Assembly (NCBI GenBank): GCA_937901185.1
Contig: CALCHR010000036.1
Span: 1 to 24,075 of the forward strand
DNA length: 24,075 nucleotides
Source of the DNA: an uncultured Bacteroidales bacterium
Lineage (GTDB): Bacteria; Bacteroidota; Bacteroidia; Bacteroidales; Bacteroidaceae
Direction: 5' to 3'
A model generated the notes under the pieces. The model saw only the letters and a list, made by a program, of their open reading frames with translations, was not told the origin of the DNA and searched no databases. The position numbers and the translations under genes are program-made. Below, one piece after another: positions 1 through 5,439 of this stretch. The first letter of the stretch is position 1; the number at the start of each line of letters is the position of its first letter.

Positions 1-1
1 G

Positions 2-1144
2 TGGGCGCACCTCCAGCACCTCCGCATCTCCAAGATAATGGGCACCCAGAAGGAGCGGCTCGCAGCTCTGGAAGCCCCGGCGGACATTTACGTTATAAAC
101 CGGGAGAACGTGGTGTGGCTGGTGGAAACAATGGGCAAGAGCTGGAAGTTCCCCATCGTAGTCATCGACGAGCTCTCCAGCTTCAAGAGCGCCCAGGCCA
201 AGCGCTTCAAGGCCCTGCGCCGTGTGCGCGGCAGAATCAAGCGCATCATCGGCCTGACCGGCACGCCGCGCCCCAACGGACTGGAGGATCTGTGGCCTGA
301 GGTCTACCTACTGGACCAAGGCGCCCGACTGGGGCGCACGCTGTCAGCCTTCCGGGCCCGCTACCTGGTGCCCGAGAAGATGAACGGCCACATTGTCTAC
401 AGCTACCGGCCGCGAGACGGCGCGGAGGCTGAGGTATACGACCGACTGGCTGACATCTGCATGAGCATCCGCAAGGAAGATGTGCTGCAGCTGCCTGGGC
501 AGATATACGAGGACGTGCTGCTGACCCTCCCCCCTGCCCTGCTCAAACAGTACAAAGCCTTCGAGCGGGACAAGGTGCTGGAGTGCCTGGACGAGGATGG
601 CGAGATCGTGGCAGGCACCGCGGCCACGCTGCGCAACAAGCTGCTGCAGTTCGCCAACGGTGCCATCTACGACCTGGACAAAGTGGCCCACCACATCCAC
701 GACGTCAAGCTGGACGCCCTGGAGGAGCTGATCGAGGAGGCGGGCGGCGACCCGGTGCTGGTGCTGTATTCCTTCCGGCACGACGCCGACCGCATCCGGC
801 AGCGCATCAACTGCCACGCCCTGGACACGTCGGAGGACATCGACGCATGGAACAGAGGCGAGATCCCCGTGGCGCTGGCCCACCCGGCCAGCATCGGCCA
901 CGGCCTCAACCTCCAGGAGGGTGGCCATATCACCATGTGGTACGGCGTACCGGACAGCCTGGAGCTGTACCAGCAGGCCAACGAGCGCCTGAACAGGCCC
1001 GGGCAGCGGAATGTCTGCCGGGTGTACCACCTGCTGGTGGACGGCACCCACGACGTGCGGGCGTTGCATAACCTGGGAAGAAAAGAGAACGGACAGGACG
1101 CGGCCATCGAGGCCCTGCGCCTGGAGATCGTGAAAGGAGCATAA
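2..1144 (+). CDS. SNF2-family phage DNA helicase, C-terminal part (5' end outside window)
   Basis: The reading frame is open from base 2, so the gene begins upstream; the ATG at 38 is probably internal. Visible SF2/SNF2 motifs are the DExx box DELS (about nt 167-178), motif III GLTGTPRP (about 250-273), motif V HGLNLQEGG (about 898-924) and motif VI QANERLNRPGQ (about 971-1003), in the order expected of RecA-like domains 1 and 2. The Walker A motif is missing because the window starts after it. Phage SNF2 helicases are ATP-driven double-strand translocases found in replication modules of Firmicutes siphophages. It is the first gene of a tightly spaced plus-strand operon; the next ATG follows after one base. 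Family call is firm; exact role in replication or recombination is inference. Confidence 0.93.
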   Translation, partial: WAHLQHLRISKIMGTQKERLAALEAPADIYVINRENVVWLVETMGKSWKFPIVVIDELSSFKSAQAKRFKALRRVRGRIKRIIGLTGTPRPNGLEDLWPEVYLLDQGARLGRTLSAFRARYLVPEKMNGHIVYSYRPRDGAEAEVYDRLADICMSIRKEDVLQLPGQIYEDVLLTLPPALLKQYKAFERDKVLECLDEDGEIVAGTAATLRNKLLQFANGAIYDLDKVAHHIHDVKLDALEELIEEAGGDPVLVLYSFRHDADRIRQRINCHALDTSEDIDAWNRGEIPVALAHPASIGHGLNLQEGGHITMWYGVPDSLELYQQANERLNRPGQRNVCRVYHLLVDGTHDVRALHNLGRKENGQDAAIEALRLEIVKGA

Positions 1145-1145
1145 A

Positions 1146-1346
1146 ATGGCAAACTATAAAGTCAAGTATCACTTCACGGACGGCAGCGAGTTGATTACTT
1201 TTCCCGGTGAGAAGTCGGACAACATCTTCGACGTGGTCAACGAGCTGACTGGGACACGTTATCAGTGCGGACAAAACCCGGACGGCAGCGTGGACTTGGT
1301 CGATATGACGAATGTCTGCTTCGTCCGACTGGAGAAGGAGGGCTGA
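1146..1346 (+). CDS. Small conserved-type phage protein, unknown function (66 aa)
   Basis: A 66-residue acidic protein beginning MANYKVKYHF, starting one base after the helicase stop and ending two bases before the lipoprotein ATG. No catalytic motif, membrane segment or Cys cluster is visible. The alternating hydrophobic pattern (YKVKYHFTDG, VDLVDMTNVCFVRLE) suggests a small beta-rich fold. Position inside the early operon supports it as real; I do not recognise a function. Confidence 0.7.
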   Translation: MANYKVKYHFTDGSELITFPGEKSDNIFDVVNELTGTRYQCGQNPDGSVDLVDMTNVCFVRLEKEG

Positions 1347-1348
1347 AA

Positions 1349-1627
1349 ATGAACAGAAAACACAACCCCTGGGTCAGCCTGGTGGCGCTGCTCCTGCTGA
1401 CCTCCCTGCTGGTGACCATCTGCACCGGCTGCAGCGTCACGCAGGCTGAGGCTGAGGAGCCCGACCGTTTCGCCTTTGATGACGCAGGACACAACCCTGA
1501 GCTGCGGGCCTACGTCATCACCGACACCAAGACCGGCGTGCAGTACCTGTTTGTCGATGGTTACAAATGCGGCGGCCTGACCGTGCTGCAGCCTGCATCT
1601 GCGGAGGAGGTGCCGCCCCATGGATGA
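1349..1627 (+). CDS. DUF6440-like small secreted or lipoprotein-type protein
   Basis: The ATG at 1349 is preceded by GGAGAAGGAGGG, so the longer upstream ORF start (1265) is rejected. The protein has 92 residues: a short basic N-terminus, a hydrophobic stretch at about residues 9-24, then TGC with Cys28 as a possible lipidation site. The lipobox is imperfect, with Cys rather than Leu at -3. Residues about 52-80 (ITDTKTGVQYLFV, then GGLTVL) match the pattern I know from the DUF6440 family, common in Firmicutes phages and mobile elements. If processed it would sit on the outside of the membrane, unusual for an early phage operon; surface exclusion is only a guess. It overlaps the next gene by 8 nt. 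Confidence 0.75.
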   Translation: MNRKHNPWVSLVALLLLTSLLVTICTGCSVTQAEAEEPDRFAFDDAGHNPELRAYVITDTKTGVQYLFVDGYKCGGLTVLQPASAEEVPPHG

Positions 1628-1853
1628 GTGGTGCGTATTCTGTGGAGCACCCAGCCCCGGCGGCATCGTCTGCCCGAGCTGCCGGTGGAGGCTGAATGAC
1701 CTGCCGGAGGATAAGCGGCGCGTCATCGAAGAGATTGAGGAAAATGAGAAGGCGCGGGAGACAATGCGGGCAGCTATAACTCACATGGGCGAGACACTGG
1801 CAACGCTGCTGGAGTCTATCACCACACTGTTGCGCCAATTTGGGAGGAAGTGA
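1620..1853 (+). CDS. Small zinc-ribbon protein with helical C-terminus
   Basis: A 77-residue protein with two CxxC knuckles, C5/C8 and C18/C21, forming a probable zinc ribbon. It is followed by a charged, helix-forming stretch from about residue 29 that could be a coiled coil. It starts inside the 3' end of the lipoprotein gene (8 nt overlap), implying translational coupling, and is followed by the MazG-like gene after 6 nt. The ribbon may bind nucleic acid or protein; function unknown. Confidence 0.72.
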   Translation: MDEWCVFCGAPSPGGIVCPSCRWRLNDLPEDKRRVIEEIEENEKARETMRAAITHMGETLATLLESITTLLRQFGRK

Positions 1854-1859
1854 CACCAC

Positions 1860-2324
1860 ATGAATGAATTGTATAAACGCACAGCGGAGCGCCTGGGACG
1901 CGTGGGCATCAAGGACCCCACATCTCAGATCACCGCACTGGCCCAGGAGATTGAACAGTACAGGGCGAAAATTCGCGGCATGGAGGACTTTATCGAGCAA
2001 CTGACCACGAGCCGCAACCGCATCACCTACACCCAGCGAGAGAAGGTGTACCGGGAGGCCATCGAGGTCCACGGCTCCACTGTCCAGCAAATCGTCGCCC
2101 TGGAGGAGCTGAGCGAGGCGCAGAAGGAGATCTGCAAGCTGCTGCGCAGCCAGGGCAGCCTGGACCATCTGGCCGAGGAGGTGGCCGACGCCACCATCGT
2201 GCTGGAGCAGGTGCGCCTGATCCACGGCATCAACGACCTGGTAAACAAGAAAATGGACGAAAAAGTGGAGCGGCTGCGCCGCAACCTGGCGGCCGTGAGA
2301 GCCGAGCGCACCGAGGAGGGCTGA
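1860..2324 (+). CDS. MazG-like nucleotide pyrophosphohydrolase
   Basis: 154 residues. The central region carries the all-alpha NTP-PPase signature: E82-E83-x-x-E86 (LEELSEAQKE) and E107-x-x-D110 (EEVADATIVLEQV), the acidic residues that bind Mg2+ and the triphosphate in MazG and dUTPase-like enzymes. Residues 1-55 are an extra helical extension. Such phage enzymes hydrolyse (d)NTPs to monophosphate and pyrophosphate, or in some phages lower ppGpp; which substrate applies here cannot be read from sequence. RBS GGGAGGAAG lies about 10 nt upstream. Neighbours are small operon proteins. Confidence 0.75.
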   Translation: MNELYKRTAERLGRVGIKDPTSQITALAQEIEQYRAKIRGMEDFIEQLTTSRNRITYTQREKVYREAIEVHGSTVQQIVALEELSEAQKEICKLLRSQGSLDHLAEEVADATIVLEQVRLIHGINDLVNKKMDEKVERLRRNLAAVRAERTEEG

Positions 2325-2327
2325 GCC

Positions 2328-2429
2328 ATGGACCACCCATGCGAGACTTGCCTGCGCTGGCCAGAGTGCAACGGCGTGGACGCCGCCAACTGCCCACTGT
2401 GTAAAGACTATAAGGAGGTAACCCGATGA
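2328..2429 (+). CDS. 33-aa cysteine-rich micro-protein
   Basis: ATG at 2328 follows the MazG-like stop by 3 nt and has GAGGAGGG upstream. The product has 33 residues with five cysteines at positions 5, 8, 14, 22 and 25, suggestive of a metal knuckle. Its stop overlaps the next gene's ATG (2426), and its last codons contain the AAGGAGG ribosome site of that gene. Very short proteins of this kind (CxxCxxWPxC) recur in Firmicutes phage operons. Function unknown. Confidence 0.6.
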   Translation: MDHPCETCLRWPECNGVDAANCPLCKDYKEVTR

Positions 2430-2641
2430 TGACAAAGGAAGAAGTACGGGCCCTGTTGCCGAAAGTGGGCGACCGCCGCATGGAGGTACCCACGATCCTG
2501 GGAGACAAGACCTACGGCAAGAAGGCCAAGCCCTGCGTGGTGGTGTATGTAAACCGGGCGCATATGTGGTATACGGTGCAATTTGAAAACGGCACGCGGG
2601 AGAGCTACAAGCTGCCCCGCACCAAGGAGGACCAAAAATGA
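2426..2641 (+). CDS. Small hypothetical phage protein (71 aa)
   Basis: Starts with two in-frame ATGs (2426 and 2429) behind AAGGAGG (2413-2419). The sequence has a basic centre and a beta-rich C-terminal part (KPCVVVYVNRAHMWYTVQF) typical of small SH3-like phage proteins, which is a structural guess only. Its stop overlaps the next start as ATGA (2638-2641), so the two are translationally coupled. No known domain recognised. Confidence 0.68.
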   Translation: MMTKEEVRALLPKVGDRRMEVPTILGDKTYGKKAKPCVVVYVNRAHMWYTVQFENGTRESYKLPRTKEDQK

Positions 2642-3081
2642 CAGAGCGCGAGCTGCTCAAAAAGAAGCTAAAAAGCTACCGCGCCATCCAGCGGGAGCGC
2701 CTGCACCTGCAGCGGGAGATCGAGCGAGTGGAGGCGACCATGGACGGCCTGAAAGCCCCCAGCTGGGACGGTATGCCTCACGGATCCGGTGTCAGCGACC
2801 CGGTGCTGCAGGCAGTGGAGCAATACGACGCGCTGCTGTGCCGCCACAGGGCACAGGAGGCGGCGCTGGCCGCGGCGCTTGTCGAAGTTGAGGCATTGAT
2901 CGCCAGCCTGGACAGCCCCACAGAACGCGACCTGCTGCGCTACAGGTACATCGACGGCCTGACCTGGGAGGAGGTCTGCGTGGCCATCAACTACAGCTGG
3001 CGTGGGACACACGACATACACGGCGCGGCGCTGGACAAGCTGCTGGAGAAATTTGGAGAGGAGGCGCGGGGTCGTGACTGA
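2638..3081 (+). CDS. ArpU/DUF1492-type phage transcriptional regulator (sigma-70 region 4-like)
   Basis: 147 residues: an N-terminal coiled coil (about 1-40), a linker, and a C-terminal helix-turn-helix beginning SPTERDLLRYRYIDGL and ending in the recognition-helix region around residues 115-138. The RDLLRYRYIDGLTWEEV pattern is that of DUF1492/ArpU/RinA-like proteins, which resemble sigma region 4 and switch on late genes in Gram-positive phages. Its location at the end of the early operon, upstream of the packaging genes, fits this role. The target promoter is not proven; the extended -10 site at 6634 is one candidate. It overlaps the next gene by 8 nt. Confidence 0.82.
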   Translation: MTERELLKKKLKSYRAIQRERLHLQREIERVEATMDGLKAPSWDGMPHGSGVSDPVLQAVEQYDALLCRHRAQEAALAAALVEVEALIASLDSPTERDLLRYRYIDGLTWEEVCVAINYSWRGTHDIHGAALDKLLEKFGEEARGRD

Positions 3082-3337
3082 CAGAGAAAAGCTGATCGAG
3101 CTGATTTGTGACAGCGTACATCGCATGAGGTTAGACTATCCCGAAGCCGCCGACCATCTCATCGCCAACGGCGTGGTGGTGCGAGAGAAGGGCGAGTGGA
3201 AATATATCGGCGGTGACGAGTGGTGCTGCTCGGTCTGCGGCTATGTGGCCAGTACAGAGGGCAGATGGGAGCCGATGATGGACGACTTCTGCCGTGGCTG
3301 CGGCAGCGATATGAGAAAAGAAAAGCCGGAGGCGTAA
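3074..3337 (+). CDS. Zinc-ribbon phage protein, last gene of early operon
   Basis: GTG start at 3074, preceded by GGAGAGGAGG; the alternative ATG at 3002 lies deep in the previous gene and has no site. 87 residues with C52/C55 and C73/C76, a four-Cys zinc ribbon (CSVCGY, CRGCGSD). Proteins of this form are common beside sigma-like regulators in Firmicutes prophages. The stop codon TAA (3335-3337) lies inside the loop of the downstream terminator. A minus-strand ORF (3457 to 3131) overlaps it antisense. Confidence 0.75.
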   Translation: MTDREKLIELICDSVHRMRLDYPEAADHLIANGVVVREKGEWKYIGGDEWCCSVCGYVASTEGRWEPMMDDFCRGCGSDMRKEKPEA

Positions 3338-3457
3338 AGCCTCCGGCATTTTTTGTGTGGTTAGCAATTTGAGGATTAAGTCCAACAGACTGACATCATT
3401 GCAGGCCATAACTGCGTCATTGATGTACGCCCTATAGAGTCCAACCTCGTCCTCCAT
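3131..3457 (-). CDS. Possible small minus-strand gene; C-terminus uncertain
   Basis: ATG at 3457 (minus) has an excellent site, GGAGGG at 3468-3463 with 5-nt spacing, and a near-consensus promoter upstream (3570-3542). The first 36 codons look like a genuine short helical protein (acidic start, then NDVSLLDLILKLL), a pattern I know from tiny Clostridia proteins about 35-45 aa long. After codon 36 the frame runs through the terminator hairpin at 3347-3325 and into antisense of the zinc-ribbon gene, stopping only at 3131 (108 codons). The C-terminal two thirds look like shadow sequence. Either the true stop was lost, or the transcript ends before a stop codon. Confidence applies to the start, not the end. 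Confidence 0.4.
   Translation of the reverse strand: MEDEVGLYRAYINDAVMACNDVSLLDLILKLLTTQKMPEALRLRLFFSHIAAAATAEVVHHRLPSALCTGHIAADRAAPLVTADIFPLALLSHHHAVGDEMVGGFGIV
3325..3354 (+). terminator. Strong, possibly bidirectional intrinsic terminator
   Basis: Perfect 9-bp stem GCCGGAGGC (3325-3333) with GCCTCCGGC (3339-3347), 5-nt loop GTAAA, then A and six T (3349-3354). On the minus strand the same stem is followed by TTTTCTTTTC, so it may stop leftward transcription as well. It closes the early operon and encloses that operon's last stop codon in the loop. Confidence 0.88.
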
Positions 3458-3513
3458 AAATACCCTCCGCGGTGCCCTACCGCTATTTCTTTTTGTTGGC
3501 TCCTACTATCGCA

Positions 3514-3533
3514 ATAAACGCTCTCGCGTTTAT
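3514..3533 (-). promoter_or_regulatory. Operator-like inverted repeat just downstream of a minus-strand promoter
   Basis: Perfect 8-bp arms ATAAACGC (3514-3521) and GCGTTTAT (3526-3533) separated by TCTC. It falls at about +2 to +21 of the minus-strand transcript from the promoter at 3570-3542, where a bound repressor would block initiation or early elongation. It could instead form a 5' RNA hairpin. Confidence 0.55.
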
Positions 3534-3541
3534 GTGAGCAG

Positions 3542-3570
3542 AATATACTACGGCCGAAGTCGTTTGTCAA
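3542..3570 (-). promoter_or_regulatory. Consensus sigma-A promoter, minus strand
   Basis: Reading the minus strand, TTGACA (3570-3565), a 17-bp spacer and TATATT (3547-3542). A perfect -35, optimal spacing and a 5/6 -10 make this one of the strongest promoters in the window. It faces the short minus-strand ORF starting at 3457. Confidence 0.75.
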
Positions 3571-3610
3571 CAAAAATTTTTGCGAGTTTTAGGGGGAATT
3601 TTTTTGGAGC

Positions 3611-4036
3611 TCACTGCGAGGCATTTTCTTGGGTGTCGTCCTCTTTTGCTGCTCTCCCCTTCTTGAGATAAAACAGGCCCAGGAGCAGACACGGCAGACC
3701 GATGATGAGGAAGATCCAGCCACCGAAGGACAGCGTCGGCAGGCCGATGAGCAGCGAAATGACCGCGAGCACCAGGAAGATGATGCCGTACACTTTGCAC
3801 TTCTTCGGCGAGAGTGTAACCGCGCCGCCGGATCCGCTCTTGCGCTTCGACGGGCTGGAGGTGCTGACATAGGAGACCCCGGTGCCAGGCACGCCGACGG
3901 TGGTGGTTTTTCTGCCCGAGGTGTTCACCGTGTAGCGGGCGCCCTTAGTGCCCACGGAGAGGCTGGCTCCCTTTTTGCCAATGGTGGCGCGGACGCCCGG
4001 TGCGACTTTTACGCTTTTTCTGAAACGAGTGGCCAT
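3611..4036 (-). CDS. DUF4236 membrane protein (candidate moron)
   Basis: 141 residues. Residues 1-56 match the DUF4236 pattern: a FRKSVKVAPGVRATIGKKG opening, then SVGTKGARYTV and VGVPGTGVSY. A low-complexity Ser/Lys linker follows, then two membrane segments at about 82-102 and 104-124 and a charged tail. The site GGAGG (4048-4044) is 7 nt before the ATG. It lies opposite in direction to all neighbours, has its own promoter (4085-4057), and follows no phage assembly gene, the usual layout of a prophage-expressed moron. DUF4236 has no established biochemical role; envelope modification or superinfection exclusion is inference. The plus-strand ORF over it (3629-4063) is a shadow. Confidence 0.88.
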   Translation of the reverse strand: MATRFRKSVKVAPGVRATIGKKGASLSVGTKGARYTVNTSGRKTTTVGVPGTGVSYVSTSSPSKRKSGSGGAVTLSPKKCKVYGIIFLVLAVISLLIGLPTLSFGGWIFLIIGLPCLLLGLFYLKKGRAAKEDDTQENASQ

Positions 4037-4056
4037 GGCTTTACCTCCAAAAAAAA

Positions 4057-4085
4057 ATTATAAAAATATTCCAACAATTTTACAA
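4057..4085 (-). promoter_or_regulatory. Promoter for the DUF4236 gene, minus strand
   Basis: Minus strand: TTGTAA (4085-4080), 17-bp spacer, TATAAT (4062-4057), with the ATG 20 nt after the -10. The leader would be very short, about 13 nt, including the ribosome site. It lies back to back with the plus promoter at 4093-4121, so the 16-bp palindrome there sits about 17 bp upstream of this -35 and one regulator might affect both. Confidence 0.6.
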
Positions 4086-4121
4086 AAAGGTATTGACAAA
4101 CTACGCTTATAAGCGTATAAT
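4084..4121 (+). promoter_or_regulatory. Repressible promoter, copy 1 (38-bp element with palindromic operator)
   Basis: TTGACA (4093-4098), 17-bp spacer, TATAAT (4116-4121): a full sigma-A consensus. The spacer and first -10 bases form a perfect 16-bp palindrome, TACGCTTATAAGCGTA (4102-4117). Bases 4084-4121 are identical to 5344-5381. A dimeric repressor bound here would exclude RNA polymerase; the XRE protein at 4870-5073 in the same unit is the obvious candidate. Confidence 0.85.
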
Positions 4122-4128
4122 GAATAAT

Positions 4129-4305
4129 GTCAGGAGGGGCTGGGAGGTAGCCCTTGAAGATTACAATAACCCTCGAAATTAAGCGAAGCACAACCCCTAA
4201 AACGAAGAAAAGCTCCGCACCGCAGAAACCTACAGCACCGAGCAATTCCCCTAAAACCAAAATCACCATAACACAAAACTAAAAGAAAGTCAAGCCCCTC
4301 CTGAC
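4129..4305 (+). repeat. Long-range inverted repeat framing a leader region
   Basis: GTCAGGAGGGGCT (4129-4141) and AGCCCCTCCTGAC (4293-4305) are perfect 13-bp complements. The first arm begins at or next to the predicted transcription start (about 4128). The second arm overlaps another hairpin, AAGTCAAGCCCC (4287-4298) with GGGGCTTGACTT (4313-4324), so the two pairings exclude each other. A third option pairs GGGCT (4137-4141) with AGCCC (4149-4153), trapping the GGGAGG ribosome site in its loop. No T-run follows 4324, so this is not a classic terminator. Confidence 0.6.
4154..4282 (+). CDS. Possible 42-aa basic leader protein (TTG start)
   Basis: TTG at 4154 lies 6 nt after GGGAGG (4142-4147). 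The product is 42 residues, beginning KITITLEIKR, then a Lys/Pro/Ser/Thr-rich stretch, and ending KITITQN. No domain is recognised. It lies fully between the two arms of the 13-bp inverted repeat, so its translation would compete with that pairing. It may be a leader peptide or a genuine small basic protein; composition is unlike the neighbours. Confidence 0.4.
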   Translation: MKITITLEIKRSTTPKTKKSSAPQKPTAPSNSPKTKITITQN

Positions 4306-4360
4306 CCCTTCGGGGGCTTGACTTCTGGACATAGGCCGCGAGGCCGGAAAGGATAACACC

Positions 4361-4534
4361 ATGGAGAGCATCTACGAAACCGTCAAAACCGTCAACGGCT
4401 ACGACATCACCCGCATGAAGGGCAGCCACGGCTGCTACCACGTCAACGTCCGCGAGGGCAAGGGCTGGCGCGAGTTCCACACCTTCCGCACCATCAAGGC
4501 CGCCGTCGAGTTCATCCAGACGGCCCTCAGCTAA
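4361..4534 (+). CDS. Small conserved-type protein of the XRE island (57 aa)
   Basis: ATG at 4361 behind GGAAAGGA. The 57-residue product has a pattern familiar to me from Clostridia phage and mobile-element islands: METVKTVNGY-like start, a GSHGCYHVNV core, then aromatic-rich GKGWREFHTFRTIKAA and a helical end. No catalytic motif is visible. First well-supported gene after promoter copy 1; function unknown. Confidence 0.6.
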   Translation: MESIYETVKTVNGYDITRMKGSHGCYHVNVREGKGWREFHTFRTIKAAVEFIQTALS

Positions 4535-4589
4535 ACAACACGACAGGGGCCGGGCAACCGGCCCCACCAGTAAAACGGAGGACAAGCAC

Positions 4590-4754
4590 ATGAGATTTTT
4601 AGTCACTGAAATGCCCACCACCGAGGCCGAGTGCCCCTTCCACGGGGGCGGGCGCATCTGCCAGCTGGACGGGTGCCCGTGCGAATACTTCGCCGCGCCC
4701 TACAGCGAGCGAGACCCTGCCGACTGCTACCACCTCAAGGAGGTGGACACATGA
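4590..4754 (+). CDS. Cysteine-rich small protein (54 aa)
   Basis: ATG at 4590 with GGAGGACA upstream. 54 residues starting MRFLVTEMPTTEAECPF, with cysteines at positions 15, 23, 28, 30 and 45 and two histidines, likely a small metal-binding protein. This MxFLVTEMP...CPF form recurs in Firmicutes prophage and ICE accessory clusters. Its stop overlaps the next ATG as ATGA (4751-4754), so translation is coupled. Function unknown. Confidence 0.62.
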   Translation: MRFLVTEMPTTEAECPFHGGGRICQLDGCPCEYFAAPYSERDPADCYHLKEVDT

Positions 4755-4873
4755 AAAATAAAGTGTTTTATATTGTGCTCGCCAGGGTGAAGAAAAAGCA
4801 CCCGGGATGGACTAAGGAGCGGGCCGTGCTTACGACAGCGCGGCTGGTGTCGAAAAGGAGGAAAAAAGCATGA
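4751..4873 (+). CDS. Very small basic protein (40 aa)
   Basis: 40 residues, strongly basic, ending KRRKKA. It overlaps its upstream neighbour and the XRE gene downstream, both by 4 nt (ATGA), and its last codons carry the AAAGGAGG site for the XRE gene. The pattern KKKHPGWTKERAVLTTARLVSKR resembles tiny conserved Clostridia proteins I recognise by form only. It may be a nucleic-acid or partner-binding peptide; unknown. Confidence 0.6.
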   Translation: MKNKVFYIVLARVKKKHPGWTKERAVLTTARLVSKRRKKA

Positions 4874-5073
4874 ACAACCTGAAAGAGTACCGCCGCCGGG
4901 CGGGCCTGACCCAGCTGCAGCTGGCGGCCGAGGTGGGCATCAGCTCCCGCACCCTGCAGGACTATGAACAGGGCCAGAAGCCGCTGGAGAAGGCCGCAGC
5001 CATCACCGTGCTGCGGATGGCCAAGGCCCTGGGCTGCACGGTCGAGGACCTGATCGTGGAGGTGGAAGAATGA
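4870..5073 (+). CDS. XRE/Cro-type helix-turn-helix repressor (67 aa)
   Basis: Almost the whole protein is one Cro/C1-type HTH domain: LKEYRRRAGLTQLQLAAEV (helices 1-2), GISSRTLQDYEQGQ (recognition helix and turn), then the closing helices with ALGCTVEDLI. There is no C-terminal peptidase or oligomerisation domain, so SOS-type autocleavage is unlikely. It lies within unit 1, controlled by a promoter whose spacer is a 16-bp palindrome repeated upstream of unit 2, so autoregulation plus control of unit 2 is the simplest model (inference). ATGA overlaps link it to both neighbours. Confidence 0.9.
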   Translation: MNNLKEYRRRAGLTQLQLAAEVGISSRTLQDYEQGQKPLEKAAAITVLRMAKALGCTVEDLIVEVEE

Positions 5074-5279
5074 GCGGGATCCGGGCGAAACAGACAGAGA
5101 ACGCCATCGACCTGCTGCGAAAGATTGACGCCTGCGAGACCGAGGAGGACATCGAAAGAGTGGACGACCTCGCGCTGGAGTTGGTGCAGGCGGGTCTCAT
5201 TACAAAAAAGGCCTACAGACACATCGAGGAGGCGATGGACGACCGTATCATGGACTTGGTGGAGGCTGGCAAAATATAA
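5070..5279 (+). CDS. Small acidic helical protein downstream of XRE (69 aa)
   Basis: Starts in the XRE stop (ATGA overlap at 5070). 69 residues, predicted all-helical and acidic (TEEDIERVDDLALELVQAG, EEAMDDRIMDLVEAG). No domain recognised. As the gene coupled to a short XRE protein it could be an antirepressor or partner, but nothing in sequence proves this. It ends about 11 nt before the unit 1 terminator stem. Confidence 0.65.
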   Translation: MSGIRAKQTENAIDLLRKIDACETEEDIERVDDLALELVQAGLITKKAYRHIEEAMDDRIMDLVEAGKI

Positions 5280-5290
5280 CCCCCTCCCCT

Positions 5291-5331
5291 GCCCCGGATG
5301 GCCTGCAGCTGTCCGGGGCGCTATTTTTTTT
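5291..5331 (+). terminator. Terminator of unit 1, near-copy of the unit 2 terminator
   Basis: Stem GCCCCGGA (5291-5298) with TCCGGGGC (5312-5319), 13-nt loop, then CGCTA... and eight T (5324-5331). Its 27-base core (5292-5318) differs by a single base from 6156-6182. Confidence 0.82.
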
Positions 5332-5343
5332 GGAAATTTTAAG

Positions 5344-5381
5344 AAAAAGGTATTGACAAACTACGCTTATAAGCGTATAAT
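5344..5381 (+). promoter_or_regulatory. Repressible promoter, copy 2
   Basis: Identical over 38 bases to 4084-4121: TTGACA (5353-5358), 17-bp spacer, TATAAT (5376-5381), with the 16-bp palindrome at 5362-5377. It drives the second unit (5440-6146). Flanks outside the 38 bases differ, so conservation is limited to the functional element. Confidence 0.85.
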
Positions 5382-5439
5382 AAAACCATAGAGAACAGGA
5401 CACCACCGAACAGCGGGCCCCGCTTGAAAGGAGCACACC

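Noticed and set aside
1518..2660. 380-aa minus-strand ORF
   Set aside because: Lies opposite five coupled plus-strand genes; Ala/Leu/His-rich with no recognisable motif.
3629..4063. 144-aa plus-strand ORF
   Set aside because: Antisense to the DUF4236 gene, which has a clear family match, ribosome site and promoter.
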